From a virus: a stretch of 64,000 bases of DNA. The notes beneath the pieces were generated by a model that was given only the letters and a program-made list of their open reading frames with translations, was not told the origin of the DNA and ran no database searches. The DNA is taken from positions 62,001 through 126,000 of IMG/VR virus record IMGVR_UViG_3300021602_000003; one strand, given 5' to 3'. The translations under genes and the position numbers were made by a program. Shown piece after piece: positions 42,738 through 51,626 of this stretch (position 1 is its first letter; every line of letters begins with the position of its first letter).

Positions 42738-43965
42738 TATCGAAAATAAAATAATTAGGAAGATCGTCAATTGTTCTTATTGTGGAAAGGGGAGACACGA
42801 AGTAGAACAAATGGTAGAAGGACCGGAGTTCGGTGGAAAGATTATTTATATATGCAACGAATGCGTAGATGTTACATATAATACAATACATACCGAAGAA
42901 GTAGATGTTATAAAGAAGAAAAAAGAAAAAATATTAATTCCTGAAGAAATTAAAAAATTCTTGGATGAATATATTATAGGTCAAGATAATGCCAAGATTG
43001 CTATATCTGTGGCTGTCTATAATCATTATAAACGAATCAATAATAAATCTAAGACAGAATTAGAAAAATCCAATCTACTAATGATTGGTGAATCGGGATG
43101 CGGGAAGACACTTCTTGTAAAAACAGTAGCCAAATTATTCGACTTACCTTGCGTTATAGCAGATGCCACAACATTAACCGAAGCAGGATACGTAGGTGAG
43201 GATGTTCAAAATTTAATAAGCCTCCTTATACAAAACGCCGGGGATGATGTAGACAGGGCTCGTACAGGCATTATATTCATAGACGAAATAGATAAAAAGA
43301 GTCGTAAGAGCGAATCTGCTGTAACTGGACGAGATGTATCCGGCGAAGGCGTGCAACAGGCATTGTTAAAATTAATAGAAGGCTCAGTTATAAAGATAGA
43401 AGATGGGTATGACGAACCTATCGATTTCGATACGAAAGATATATTGTTTGTATGTAGCGGAGCATTTGTAGGGTTAGACGAAGTTGTTCGAAAGAATAGA
43501 TCCAAGACAGGAATAGGTATCGGTGCAAACATAAGTACAAGATCATCTTTTTCTGAAACAATTAAAGATATACGATCCGATGACCTAATTAAATATGGCC
43601 TTATTCCTGAATTTGTAGGCAGATGTCCTGTTACTGTTGTTTTTGATGATCTTACCGCAGATATATTGGTTAAGATATTGAAAGAGCCTAAGAACAGTAT
43701 AGTTGAACAATTTAAGGCGTTATTCAAATACGAAGGGGTTTCTTTAGACTTCGATGATAAATACCTACAGAATGTAGCTGATAATTCTTTGAAGCAAAAG
43801 ATAGGTGCACGTGGGTTACGAGCAATAATGGAGAAGGATCTTCAGGCTACACAATTTGTACTTCCGAAATTAGCAAAAAACGGCGTCAACAAAATATTTG
43901 TAGATGCGAATGGAACAATTAAACATGTATACAAGGCAGCAAAAAGAGCAAAAAATGAGCAGTAA
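42730..43965 (+). CDS. clpX: ClpX-type AAA+ unfoldase
   Basis: ATP-driven unfoldase that feeds proteins to ClpP. The N-terminal zinc domain has Cys15, Cys18, Cys42 and Cys45. The AAA+ core has Walker A GESGCGKT (120-127), pore loop GYVG (153-156), Walker B IIFIDEID (181-188) and the GARGLR sensor-2 block. Length 411 against 424 in E. coli. The ClpP-docking tripeptide IGF appears as IGI (262-264), which may tune docking to the phage ClpP encoded at 53708. It overlaps the bS21 gene by 11 bases. Confidence 0.93.
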   Translation: MDNIENKIIRKIVNCSYCGKGRHEVEQMVEGPEFGGKIIYICNECVDVTYNTIHTEEVDVIKKKKEKILIPEEIKKFLDEYIIGQDNAKIAISVAVYNHYKRINNKSKTELEKSNLLMIGESGCGKTLLVKTVAKLFDLPCVIADATTLTEAGYVGEDVQNLISLLIQNAGDDVDRARTGIIFIDEIDKKSRKSESAVTGRDVSGEGVQQALLKLIEGSVIKIEDGYDEPIDFDTKDILFVCSGAFVGLDEVVRKNRSKTGIGIGANISTRSSFSETIKDIRSDDLIKYGLIPEFVGRCPVTVVFDDLTADILVKILKEPKNSIVEQFKALFKYEGVSLDFDDKYLQNVADNSLKQKIGARGLRAIMEKDLQATQFVLPKLAKNGVNKIFVDANGTIKHVYKAAKRAKNEQ

Positions 43966-44215
43966 ATATAAAGACAGCAAGAGACACAGAGGTATGTTTG
44001 TAGAAGTTAGGAACGACGACTTTGGACGAGCATTAAGGACTTTCTCTAAGAAAGTTCAAGATTCGGGATTAATGCAAGTCCTTAAAGAAAATATGTCTTA
44101 TGAAAAACCTGCGGTCTTAAGACAGCGAATGAAAAAACAAGCTCGTAAGCGTTGGGAAAGAACTGTAGAAGAAATGATAACAAACGGTCATTGGCATAAA
44201 GACAAAAACTATTAA
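43955..44215 (+). CDS. rpsU: Ribosomal protein bS21-like
   Basis: The 86-residue protein matches bS21: a VEVRNDDFGRALRTF segment, a SYEKP motif and a basic QRMKKQARKRWERTVE helix. bS21 sits near the mRNA exit site of the 30S subunit, and phage-encoded copies are known from aquatic phages, where they are thought to bias translation initiation. The ATG at 43955 overlaps the end of clpX. A phage bS21 would fit this window's many short-leader and non-ATG starts, which is inference. Confidence 0.8.
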   Translation: MSSKYKDSKRHRGMFVEVRNDDFGRALRTFSKKVQDSGLMQVLKENMSYEKPAVLRQRMKKQARKRWERTVEEMITNGHWHKDKNY

Positions 44216-44227
44216 TTAGTATATAAT

Positions 44228-44341
44228 GTCAGTGAGGTAAATAATTTTGCAAGATGCCCATAATGGGGTTTTGTAAATTAGCAGTATGGTACTGCAACGT
44301 GTTTTGATATAGCACGATAAACTTGCTTTAAAGGAGTAATT
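44228..44341 (+). promoter_or_regulatory. ROSE-type RNA thermometer in the hsp20 leader
   Basis: Between the bS21 and hsp20 genes are several small hairpins: GCAGTA/TACTGC at 44281-44295, CGTG/CACG at 44298-44316, and a final one pairing ACTTGCT (44321-44327) with AGGAGT (44332-44337) around a TTAA loop. The last hides the ribosome site and leaves one G unpaired, as in the TTGCT/AGGAG pairing of ROSE elements upstream of bacterial ibp genes. TATAAT at 44222-44227 may be the -10, though no good -35 was seen. Confidence 0.65.
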
Positions 44342-44752
44342 ATGTCAAGAAATGATTTCACACGGCTATTCGATCAATTAGATTCTCTTACTGTTGGCTT
44401 TGGTCCAGTGTTTAGAGACTTCCAGGTTCCTACAAATAACTATCCTCCGCACAACATTGTTAAAATTTCTGACAATGAATTTTATCTTGAATTAGCAGTA
44501 GCTGGATTTAAGAAGGATGAAATGAAGATGGAAGAACACCAGGGTCTGTTAACAATTACTGGAGACAAGAATGTCGATCCAGATTCGGCCTACCAGTATA
44601 GAGGTATTGCAGGTCGTTCATTCTCGAAGAGCTTCCGTATCGCTGAATATTTTGAAGTAAATGCAGCATCTATGGAAGATGGCATCTTAACAGTTAACTT
44701 TGTTAAGAATGCACCAGAAGAAGCCAAACCTAAGTTGATTGCAATCAAATAA
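44342..44752 (+). CDS. Small heat-shock protein Hsp20 (IbpA-like)
   Basis: ATP-independent holdase. The 136-residue protein has the alpha-crystallin domain: YPPHNIVKISDNEFYLELAVAGFKKDEM, an LLTITGDK strand, and DGILTVNF with the family's GxLxxxx motif. The end (PKLIAIK) resembles the C-terminal I-x-I anchor. Its expression is probably temperature-controlled by the leader. It could protect virion proteins during heat stress and hand clients to the phage Clp system. Confidence 0.92.
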   Translation: MSRNDFTRLFDQLDSLTVGFGPVFRDFQVPTNNYPPHNIVKISDNEFYLELAVAGFKKDEMKMEEHQGLLTITGDKNVDPDSAYQYRGIAGRSFSKSFRIAEYFEVNAASMEDGILTVNFVKNAPEEAKPKLIAIK

Positions 44753-44758
44753 GATTGA

Positions 44759-44787
44759 TTGACTTATTTGCCCCGGATATGTAATAA
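44759..44787 (+). promoter_or_regulatory. Sigma-70 promoter of clpS
   Basis: TTGACT, 17-base spacer, TAATAA. The -10 lies inside the left arm and loop of the clpS hairpin. Confidence 0.7.
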
Positions 44788-44805
44788 TATATTACATATT
44801 TGGGG
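44771..44805 (+). promoter_or_regulatory. 15-bp hairpin covering the clpS ribosome site
   Basis: The arm at 44771-44785 pairs fully (two G-U pairs) with 44791-44805 around a five-base loop. The right arm ends in GGGG, the probable ribosome site of clpS (ATG at 44812). Transcripts reading through from hsp20 would hide the site. Transcripts from the clpS promoter start near 44794 and lack the left arm. Confidence 0.65.
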
Positions 44806-44811
44806 TCACAT

Positions 44812-45117
44812 ATGACAGAAACAGACGTTATTGAAAAAATCGAGGAATCTACCGATATAAAGATTCCTAAGATGTACAAAGTGTTATTGCATAATGACAA
44901 TACCACTACGGCGGATTTTGTTGTTGCTGTCCTTCTACGTATCTTTCATAGAACGTTAGAAGATTCTATGCTTGTAACACAAGAAGTTCATGAGAATGGT
45001 ATAGGTATTGCCGGCTCGCCCTACACACACGAAGTGGCTAATGAGAAGGTTGTAGAAACTACTAGTTTCTCCAGATTAAATAATTTTCCTCTAGTAACCA
45101 CATTAGAAGAAATTTAA
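44812..45117 (+). CDS. clpS: ClpS-like N-end rule adaptor
   Basis: The 101-residue protein has the ClpS core: KMYKVLLHNDNTTTADFVVAV, then LRIFHRTLEDSM and a VHENGIGIAGSPYTHEVANEKV segment. The HNDNTT block corresponds to the site that binds N-terminal residues. ClpS normally delivers substrates to ClpAP; no ClpA is seen here, so it may use host ClpA or work with the phage ClpX. The start is the ATG at 44812; the frame from 44800 starts inside the hairpin. Confidence 0.85.
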   Translation: MTETDVIEKIEESTDIKIPKMYKVLLHNDNTTTADFVVAVLLRIFHRTLEDSMLVTQEVHENGIGIAGSPYTHEVANEKVVETTSFSRLNNFPLVTTLEEI

Positions 45118-45143
45118 AATAAATACAATATTAGAATACATGA

Positions 45144-46181
45144 ATGTTAGACAAATTAATTCCCGTTAAATCCTTTCTAGGTAAGTATCACCAGGAATTA
45201 TTATCTCTGTCAAAACAAGACAAATATAAAAATACTGACCTAGGTAGATTCTTCGAACAACGATTTCATATACAGAATAATAAAGTTCGAATGATCGTTG
45301 ATCCGTTAATTACAGATTTAACATTAGTAATTAGTGGTAATGAAATTTATATAAGTAAGAAATTGTACGATCATCCAAATGTTATTGTTAATAACTCTTT
45401 GGAGTCTAGTCAGCAGGTAGATATAAAAGAATTATATGATTCCGAAATATTTTCTACTATCGCCTATCTTCTATGTCAGAACCAAACTACTCTGCAGATT
45501 GTAGGAGAGATAGACGAGCCCATTTATATAACATATAAAGCCGATTACGAAACATTTTATAATTCCTTATTAGTCTTTGATATACTAGACGGTATCGAAG
45601 TAGAAGTTATTGAGGAAATAGAAAGTTTCGGTGCTCTTAATGCAGTAACGAATTATATTTTAAGTCCCGAATCTACTTTGAATTTAAGAAGTTTTTATAA
45701 GAATCATATATCATCACTGTCATTTTTTTATAGAAATATAATTGTGCGTGATGGCGCCGCCTTTAACCATATATTATTTGGAAAGGGATCGACCACAGTG
45801 ATAGACGAAAACAGAATTCAGATCTCTCCAAAAGCCATTGTAGAATTATTCGGTATAGTAAATTCTTTAGGTAAGAATTTTCATACTATATTGGGCGTTC
45901 AATCCGAAACAAATAATTATTCAGTTTCTGTAGATTATAAAGGCATACTATTTAAGAATTCTAATGTGTCTTTTTACCCAACTATATTGGGAGAATTACC
46001 TACAGAAGATTCAGCAACAATAGATATTTCAAATATTACAACAGATGATATTCCGTCGGACGAAGTATCGTCAAAGATATCTGAATTTATATCAGGTATA
46101 GTTAATGATGCTATTTTGGTAAGAATGAGTGGGGTTAAGAGATTCTATGATAATAAATCTAAGTATCTCTTTTCTTTATAA
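45144..46181 (+). CDS. Large hypothetical protein, possibly SufB/SufD-like fold
   Basis: The 345-residue beta-rich protein has IDEPIYITYKADYETFYNSL, ALNAVTNYILSPESTLNLRS, DGAAFNHILFGKG and YKGILFKNSNVSFYP. The order of short beta strands and the YKGIL segment recall the SufB/SufD beta-helix of Fe-S assembly scaffolds, but none of their catalytic residues was confirmed. A virion structural role is an equal alternative. No promoter was recognised directly upstream. Confidence 0.5.
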   Translation: MLDKLIPVKSFLGKYHQELLSLSKQDKYKNTDLGRFFEQRFHIQNNKVRMIVDPLITDLTLVISGNEIYISKKLYDHPNVIVNNSLESSQQVDIKELYDSEIFSTIAYLLCQNQTTLQIVGEIDEPIYITYKADYETFYNSLLVFDILDGIEVEVIEEIESFGALNAVTNYILSPESTLNLRSFYKNHISSLSFFYRNIIVRDGAAFNHILFGKGSTTVIDENRIQISPKAIVELFGIVNSLGKNFHTILGVQSETNNYSVSVDYKGILFKNSNVSFYPTILGELPTEDSATIDISNITTDDIPSDEVSSKISEFISGIVNDAILVRMSGVKRFYDNKSKYLFSL

Positions 46182-46184
46182 ATA
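46177..46184 (+). promoter_or_regulatory. Late promoter TATAAATA
   Basis: A canonical octamer overlapping the stop of the previous gene and 33 bases before the ATG at 46218, with CAGGAG between. Confidence 0.6.
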
Positions 46185-46217
46185 ACAATAGTTCCTTAAT
46201 AATTTTCAGGAGAAAAC

Positions 46218-46556
46218 ATGTATAAAATAACAGACATTTTATCGTTAGGTACAGAATATACAGTAGCAGACCCAAAGGGAGATGTCATAGGTACAATACA
46301 AATTATACCTTATGATGATATCTTATCTGCTACACAAGGGTCCTATATATTCGAATCTGAAAGCTATCAAGCATATATTGACGAATCGATTTCTATCTTA
46401 TCGGGATTTGAAGAAATAGATCCTACAAAAGTATTATGGTATGCTACAACAGAAGATGAAGTAGTAATAACAGAAATTATAGAGTATGCTTTACTGAATG
46501 GATACGACAAAATTATATTAGAACATTTAGAAGAAAAGATAGATGACAAAGTCTAA
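46218..46556 (+). CDS. Small acidic hypothetical protein
   Basis: Unknown; 112 residues, acidic, with no transmembrane segment. It has a late promoter and a good ribosome site and overlaps the next gene by 14 bases. Confidence 0.55.
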   Translation: MYKITDILSLGTEYTVADPKGDVIGTIQIIPYDDILSATQGSYIFESESYQAYIDESISILSGFEEIDPTKVLWYATTEDEVVITEIIEYALLNGYDKIILEHLEEKIDDKV

Positions 46557-46734
46557 TAAAGTGGAACGCAATGTTTGTTCTTGGGTAGGAGAAGGTGAAG
46601 GATGCCGCCAACCAACAATATATGGTAAGGCATATTGTGAAACACACCTCGATAGGATGTATACAACACTTTCTCCGGAAATAGCGGATTATATTATAGA
46701 GAAAGAATTAAAAAATGATACAAAAATCAAATAG
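46543..46734 (+). CDS. Small putative zinc-binding protein
   Basis: The 63-residue protein has CSWVGEGEGCRQPTIYGKAYC followed by ETHLDRM, giving three Cys and one His in a spacing that could bind zinc. The same pattern occurs in short phage proteins of unknown role. It overlaps both neighbours. Confidence 0.55.
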   Translation: MTKSNKVERNVCSWVGEGEGCRQPTIYGKAYCETHLDRMYTTLSPEIADYIIEKELKNDTKIK

Positions 46735-46912
46735 AACTATGTCTACGGGGCATTGGTTAATGTTAGATGAGAATAAGACACCATCGCTCTCTGTACAAAT
46801 TTTGAGTATGGTAGTTGTATGCACAGTAACCATACCCTTACTATTATTAGTTACGTTAGGTGCAGGAGCCACACAAGCCTATACTAAAATAAAACAATCA
46901 ATTGACTTGTAA
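46715..46912 (+). CDS. Small single-span membrane protein
   Basis: The 65-residue protein has a hydrophobic segment (VQILSMVVVCTVTIPLLLLV) in the middle and short polar ends. It ends just before a terminator. It could be a holin-like or regulatory membrane peptide, but only the topology can be seen. Confidence 0.55.
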   Translation: MIQKSNRTMSTGHWLMLDENKTPSLSVQILSMVVVCTVTIPLLLLVTLGAGATQAYTKIKQSIDL

Positions 46913-46920
46913 TTAAATAG

Positions 46921-46943
46921 AAAGATACTTAGGTATCTTTTTT
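46921..46943 (+). terminator. Rho-independent terminator
   Basis: Stem AAAGATAC / GTATCTTT with a TTAG loop and a T tract. Confidence 0.9.
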
Positions 46944-46968
46944 AATCGCCGGAAACTCTACCATACAT

Positions 46969-46976
46969 GATAAATA
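46969..46976 (+). promoter_or_regulatory. Late promoter motif GATAAATA
   Basis: Lies 27 bases before the ATG at 47004, with AAGGGG at 46992-46997 as ribosome site. Confidence 0.65.
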
Positions 46977-47003
46977 AGTATATTGAGTATAAAGGGGCCA
47001 GCA

Positions 47004-49850
47004 ATGGATCAACGAAACGAATTTTCAAAATGGATATCGGCTGTAGAGGAAGCATTAGCTGACGAAGGTAAGCCACTTGCAGAAGATAAACCTGCTTTAG
47101 ATGAATGCGGTTGCGGAGAATGGTCCTGTAAGACATGTTTTCCAGATGACACCGAAGAAAAACCCAAGGCAACACAGGCACTAGGTGCAGGTAAGGGCGT
47201 TAAGATTGGAAATATTGTAACAAAAACAGAATTCGAACCAACTGGTGGGGAAGATTCCCCAATGACACACGCTGAAGATAATTTGGATGAAAATCCACTT
47301 AATTTTGATGATGAAGATGATTTCGAAGAGTATGACGATAGAGAATATCAAGATGACGACGATCGTTCAATGTTTGCAGATCCGGGTGGCAATAGCGCAT
47401 TAAGAGCAGCAACAGATGATAACCCACGTATATATCCTTGCCCATCCTGCGGAGCAGAAGATGCCCTAACATTGCAAGACAAGCGTCGTGGTTATCAATG
47501 TGACCGTTGTGCCGATGCAGCCGAGGGTGGTTATGATATTGATGAACAGCCACAAAATACATTAGATGTAGAGCAACCACTTTTTGGTGAAGAGCAAAGT
47601 CAATTAGGCGCAAGATCCGGCAATCATAATTATTATGCCGATTTTACAAATATGATGTTTAATACAGATCAAGATGATGCAATGGATTTGAAAAAATCAA
47701 TCGAATATATGCAATCCATGGGATTGAGTAATTCCGATAAAGCATATAATGAAGACGAATTAAATAGAATGACTCCGGAGCAATTAGAGAAGCACCATTC
47801 CGAAGTTATGGGTAATACAACAGGCGGCTCTCCAGACATGGACGAAGCAACGGGCCCGATGCCTTCGCCAAAGCCCAATAAGCCTAAGACAGATACTAAA
47901 CAAGAAGATGATCCATTTTGGAATGACATGAACGATTTGTTTAATCCTAAGCCCGATCAACCATTAGCTAATATACCCGACGAGCAAGGAAATGAACCTG
48001 TAGGTAATGAACCGACAGCATCACTCCCTGTTGCATCTAGACAATCCACACAAGATAGATTAAGTAATATGAATCCGTCCGACGGCATGAGACGTTCGAT
48101 GGACCTTATTAATCGTGCTGCAATAACACCGGATACAGAAGAGCCTGTTATTCCGCAAAATGAATTAGTTGTTAGAACAGCAAGAGATGTTCCCGCAGTG
48201 GTTAGTACAGCAATGCGCGCCGCAGGTGTCCAATCACCCGAATGGCATCATGTACGAGACTTACCGGGGATGAGTGATGCTCATATAAGAGGCATGGGTA
48301 AAGATATATTTGGTATGTTTACATCCACCCCTGTTGGACAAATACAAACAATTGCCAACGTAGAAGGACAAGGTCCAAATACAGATGCAGAACTAAGAGC
48401 AGTCGCCGGATGGTTACGAGACAATGCAGACGATTTAGGTCGAGTAGAAGTAAGTCACGGTATAGTAGTGCCCGGATATGAAGTTGATGTAAAAGAATAT
48501 AAAGCAAATGGTATTAGATTCCATGTGGTAAGAGATGATCACGGACAATACATATATGCTTACCCCGATAATACAGCAAGAATACAAGGACCAGCAGCCA
48601 GAGACCCAGGCACAAGATTAGGTGGCGGAAATACGCCAAGATTACGTGAATCTAACAAAGGAAAAGACATGTCGTTATCACTATTTGAAGAATTAGAATT
48701 AGATCAGGCAATTAAGTCTGCGTTGAAACAGCTAATAATTACAGAATCTGAAGAGATCGAGGAAAGTACACTAAGCAAGGAGATTGCGTGGAAACCGGGA
48801 TCTCCAGGAAAGCAAGAAAAGAACCAGGGCGGTTGGAATTTATTGCAATTATTACATAGAAATCATAAATTAAGTAATGAAGCAGATATGGAACCATTGC
48901 CATTTAATAGAGACGTTCTATACGGTTATTTCAAGAATCATCCGGATCACTTTATTATTGTTAAAGGTACACACGGAGTAGCAGCTATTCGTCCGTCCGA
49001 AGAATATTTTGCACATGAAAGAAATAAACCGTCGACAAGAAAACGTCCTAATCCAAAAGGATTTGCATCGGATCCAAATCAGGATTTGAATGCACCATAT
49101 CTACAATATCAAGTTATTGCTTTCCAAAATGACGGTAAGCAATTAGATTCATCTTTATTCAAGGATGTTGAAGCAAAAGATAAAGAAGACGACGATGAGG
49201 ATAAGTTTACAACGACGGATCCTACAGTGCAAAGACTTAGAATGGGATTATTTCATGGTAAAGATACCCAGTCACAGTATAATGTATTTAAATTATTGTC
49301 TGATGAAATCGGTAGATTAACAACCATGTATATGAGTGGATTCCATGCGCTCAGAAAAGGCCAGTTAGGTGACCAGAAGGGTGCAGAAGCAGAAATACAG
49401 CCACATAAGGGATCGGTTGAGAGAGAAAAGATAAAAGCCAGATCGGATCTTAAGAATCCTGCACCAGCATTAAGTGTATCGGAAGCTAAGACAAGAATAT
49501 TTGATAGAATTCGGCCTATCCTGCAGCCAATAATTTCTAAAGCATATAGTAAAGTATCTTTAGCATTGCAAGATGCTGTACGTGATGATCACCAGGGCGA
49601 TTTAGAAAGACTGACATCTGTACGTAAAGCGATAAATGAAATTAAGGTCGCAGTTGATACAAAGGGTCCGGTTGCTCTATCAGGTACATTGAATAATATC
49701 CTGACAAAGGCAATTGAGAAGGCAACAGGCGCTAATTCCTATGATAAGAATTATCAAACAGCCGTATCGAATTTAGCAAAAGGTCCAGCAATGAAATTAG
49801 AACCGCTTATTCAATCTCTAAGAAAGATATTAATCGGGGCTATAAGATGA
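47004..49850 (+). CDS. Very large acidic virion-type protein with zinc ribbon
   Basis: The product has 948 residues. The N-terminal third is highly acidic with a Cys cluster (ECGCGEWSCKTCF) and a zinc ribbon (YPCPSCGAED then YQCDRC). The middle is low-complexity Asn/Asp/Pro. A folded segment around 400-540 contains AVVSTAMRAAGVQSPEWHHV. The C-terminal half is helical. It is the first gene after a late promoter and is coupled to the next by ATGA. The large size, late signals and disorder suggest a protein packaged in the head or tail. The ATG at 47004 is preferred to the TTG at 46983. No enzymatic motif was proven. Confidence 0.6.
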   Translation: MDQRNEFSKWISAVEEALADEGKPLAEDKPALDECGCGEWSCKTCFPDDTEEKPKATQALGAGKGVKIGNIVTKTEFEPTGGEDSPMTHAEDNLDENPLNFDDEDDFEEYDDREYQDDDDRSMFADPGGNSALRAATDDNPRIYPCPSCGAEDALTLQDKRRGYQCDRCADAAEGGYDIDEQPQNTLDVEQPLFGEEQSQLGARSGNHNYYADFTNMMFNTDQDDAMDLKKSIEYMQSMGLSNSDKAYNEDELNRMTPEQLEKHHSEVMGNTTGGSPDMDEATGPMPSPKPNKPKTDTKQEDDPFWNDMNDLFNPKPDQPLANIPDEQGNEPVGNEPTASLPVASRQSTQDRLSNMNPSDGMRRSMDLINRAAITPDTEEPVIPQNELVVRTARDVPAVVSTAMRAAGVQSPEWHHVRDLPGMSDAHIRGMGKDIFGMFTSTPVGQIQTIANVEGQGPNTDAELRAVAGWLRDNADDLGRVEVSHGIVVPGYEVDVKEYKANGIRFHVVRDDHGQYIYAYPDNTARIQGPAARDPGTRLGGGNTPRLRESNKGKDMSLSLFEELELDQAIKSALKQLIITESEEIEESTLSKEIAWKPGSPGKQEKNQGGWNLLQLLHRNHKLSNEADMEPLPFNRDVLYGYFKNHPDHFIIVKGTHGVAAIRPSEEYFAHERNKPSTRKRPNPKGFASDPNQDLNAPYLQYQVIAFQNDGKQLDSSLFKDVEAKDKEDDDEDKFTTTDPTVQRLRMGLFHGKDTQSQYNVFKLLSDEIGRLTTMYMSGFHALRKGQLGDQKGAEAEIQPHKGSVEREKIKARSDLKNPAPALSVSEAKTRIFDRIRPILQPIISKAYSKVSLALQDAVRDDHQGDLERLTSVRKAINEIKVAVDTKGPVALSGTLNNILTKAIEKATGANSYDKNYQTAVSNLAKGPAMKLEPLIQSLRKILIGAIR

Positions 49851-51625
49851 CATTTGCAAATTATTTGCCAGAAGCATTTCTATTAGAGGACGTTGCACTG
49901 ACTAAAGGTAGTCAGCGTGTTATGAGCGATAAGACTTTAGTAAGCGGCCTGGCAGCAAGAGTGAGAAGAGATGCGGATTTTAATCCGTCTGTCTTTCCAC
50001 CTAATGCAGATAGGAAATTTGAAAAGGCATCCGACGAAGATGTTGCAAAGTGGTTTCTTGAAAATATCGATAAGATAGAAAAAGAAGGGTATGAAGGTAC
50101 TATATATTCTAGAGACGGAATGTATAGCGACTGGATTGTTAGACGATATATTGCAGGTAGTCACAACTGGGAAGATTTGAAGGGTGTGATGAATATGAAT
50201 CTTAGGGATTGGACAATTCTTAAGAATCGTAACGAATTAGACCCCGCTCACAAAGAAGTTTCCAAATTTAAGAGTGTGCGCGAAATCGGTGCATACATGG
50301 TTCATCACTATCAAGATAAGTTAGAGGATGTTCGCAATGCTGCAAAATTTGCCGCCAGGGATAAAATGGCTCGGGCTATTCCGCTTATTAATAATGCAGA
50401 TTATAAAATTACAGTTGCTTTAAACAGAGCAGCAGCATGTAAATTAGGATCCGGAACACAGTGGTGTACTGCAAATTCTACATATGGAGATATGTTTAAG
50501 AGATATGCTGGTGAGGCAATGTTATATCAGATGTATCCTGCTGTGCCGGAAACAATCAGTAAGAAAAGTAGTATGACAGGTAAAGAAATAACAGGTAAAG
50601 AAAAATATCAGTTTGGTCCGGATTCAGGATTATCTTTTAAAGATATAGCAGACGAAAATGTTAAGCCTGAGGATATAAGAACAAAATTTCCTTACTTGTA
50701 TACAGATCTTGTTGCTGCATTAAAACAGAATAAGGCCAAAATTGTAGAATTAGAAAAGACATTTTCAGAAGACCCCGCATTGCAAGATCCCGATATGAGT
50801 AAGATTAGGACATATAATGTAGATGAAGAAATTACAAAATTAAAGAAGTTTATAACTGCCGGATATATGACAGACGAAGTTCGTCCTAAAGAGCACGTAG
50901 AGAAGGATGATGCCGGGCAAGAACAACCGCAACTATCACCGCCGGTTGAGACGCTGCCACAAGCTGCACCTATGGAAAGTATCACAGAATTTGCTCGAAG
51001 AATGTTAGAAGGTAAAACTAATAAAGACGAGTTAGACGAAGAAGATTTAGAAGACACAGATTCAGATTTAGGATCAATGGGCGCCGGCGCTGGCCCAACG
51101 GGAGGCGGAAAATTTCCGCCAGGTACAGCACCAACAATGCCGGAATCATTTAATAATAAAGGAACAGAGATCATGGAAAATGTAGATAAAGATGTAGCAG
51201 CAATGCTTAAGAATTTAAAGAAATATGACAGGTTGGTAGAATCGTGTGCACCAGTGTTAATGGCTCGTCCAAAACCATATATAGCAGAGAAGGAAGAGGT
51301 TGAGGAAGAAGATATCGAAGAAGGGTGGGACGAAGATCAGGCTAAGAAAGAAAAGCTTAAGGCTCCTCCAGAAGAAGTAAATCTCGAAGAAGGCAAGCCG
51401 TGGGAAGCAGACAAGGAAGAAGATAAGAAAGAAGCCAAGACAGGCGATAAGACTAAGACACATAAGGGTGGCGAAGTTACTAAGACAAAAGATGGCCTGA
51501 CCCATAAAGGAACTTATGGTTCTGATAAGGCTAAGGACAAAGTCGACGAAGGCGCTGATCCAGAGGTGCTAGAATGGATGAGTCGTTTCTCTAAACTCGG
51601 TAACATGAAAGGCTACGGTCGTTAA
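49847..51625 (+). CDS. Large virion-type protein with TQWCT motif
   Basis: The 592-residue protein starts MTFANYLPEAFLLED, similar in style to T4 head-targeting sequences. The first 270 residues form a folded domain with AACKLGSGTQWCTANSTYGDM and a later KYQFGPD, a motif set that recurs in phage proteins of unknown function and in PcfJ-like domains. The last third is acidic and lysine-rich with low complexity. The ATGA overlap with the previous gene suggests equal amounts of both. Confidence 0.6.
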   Translation: MTFANYLPEAFLLEDVALTKGSQRVMSDKTLVSGLAARVRRDADFNPSVFPPNADRKFEKASDEDVAKWFLENIDKIEKEGYEGTIYSRDGMYSDWIVRRYIAGSHNWEDLKGVMNMNLRDWTILKNRNELDPAHKEVSKFKSVREIGAYMVHHYQDKLEDVRNAAKFAARDKMARAIPLINNADYKITVALNRAAACKLGSGTQWCTANSTYGDMFKRYAGEAMLYQMYPAVPETISKKSSMTGKEITGKEKYQFGPDSGLSFKDIADENVKPEDIRTKFPYLYTDLVAALKQNKAKIVELEKTFSEDPALQDPDMSKIRTYNVDEEITKLKKFITAGYMTDEVRPKEHVEKDDAGQEQPQLSPPVETLPQAAPMESITEFARRMLEGKTNKDELDEEDLEDTDSDLGSMGAGAGPTGGGKFPPGTAPTMPESFNNKGTEIMENVDKDVAAMLKNLKKYDRLVESCAPVLMARPKPYIAEKEEVEEEDIEEGWDEDQAKKEKLKAPPEEVNLEEGKPWEADKEEDKKEAKTGDKTKTHKGGEVTKTKDGLTHKGTYGSDKAKDKVDEGADPEVLEWMSRFSKLGNMKGYGR

Positions 51626-51626
51626 T

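Noticed and set aside
47299-47613. His/Leu-rich minus-strand frame
   Set aside because: A shadow of the acidic codons of the large virion-type gene.
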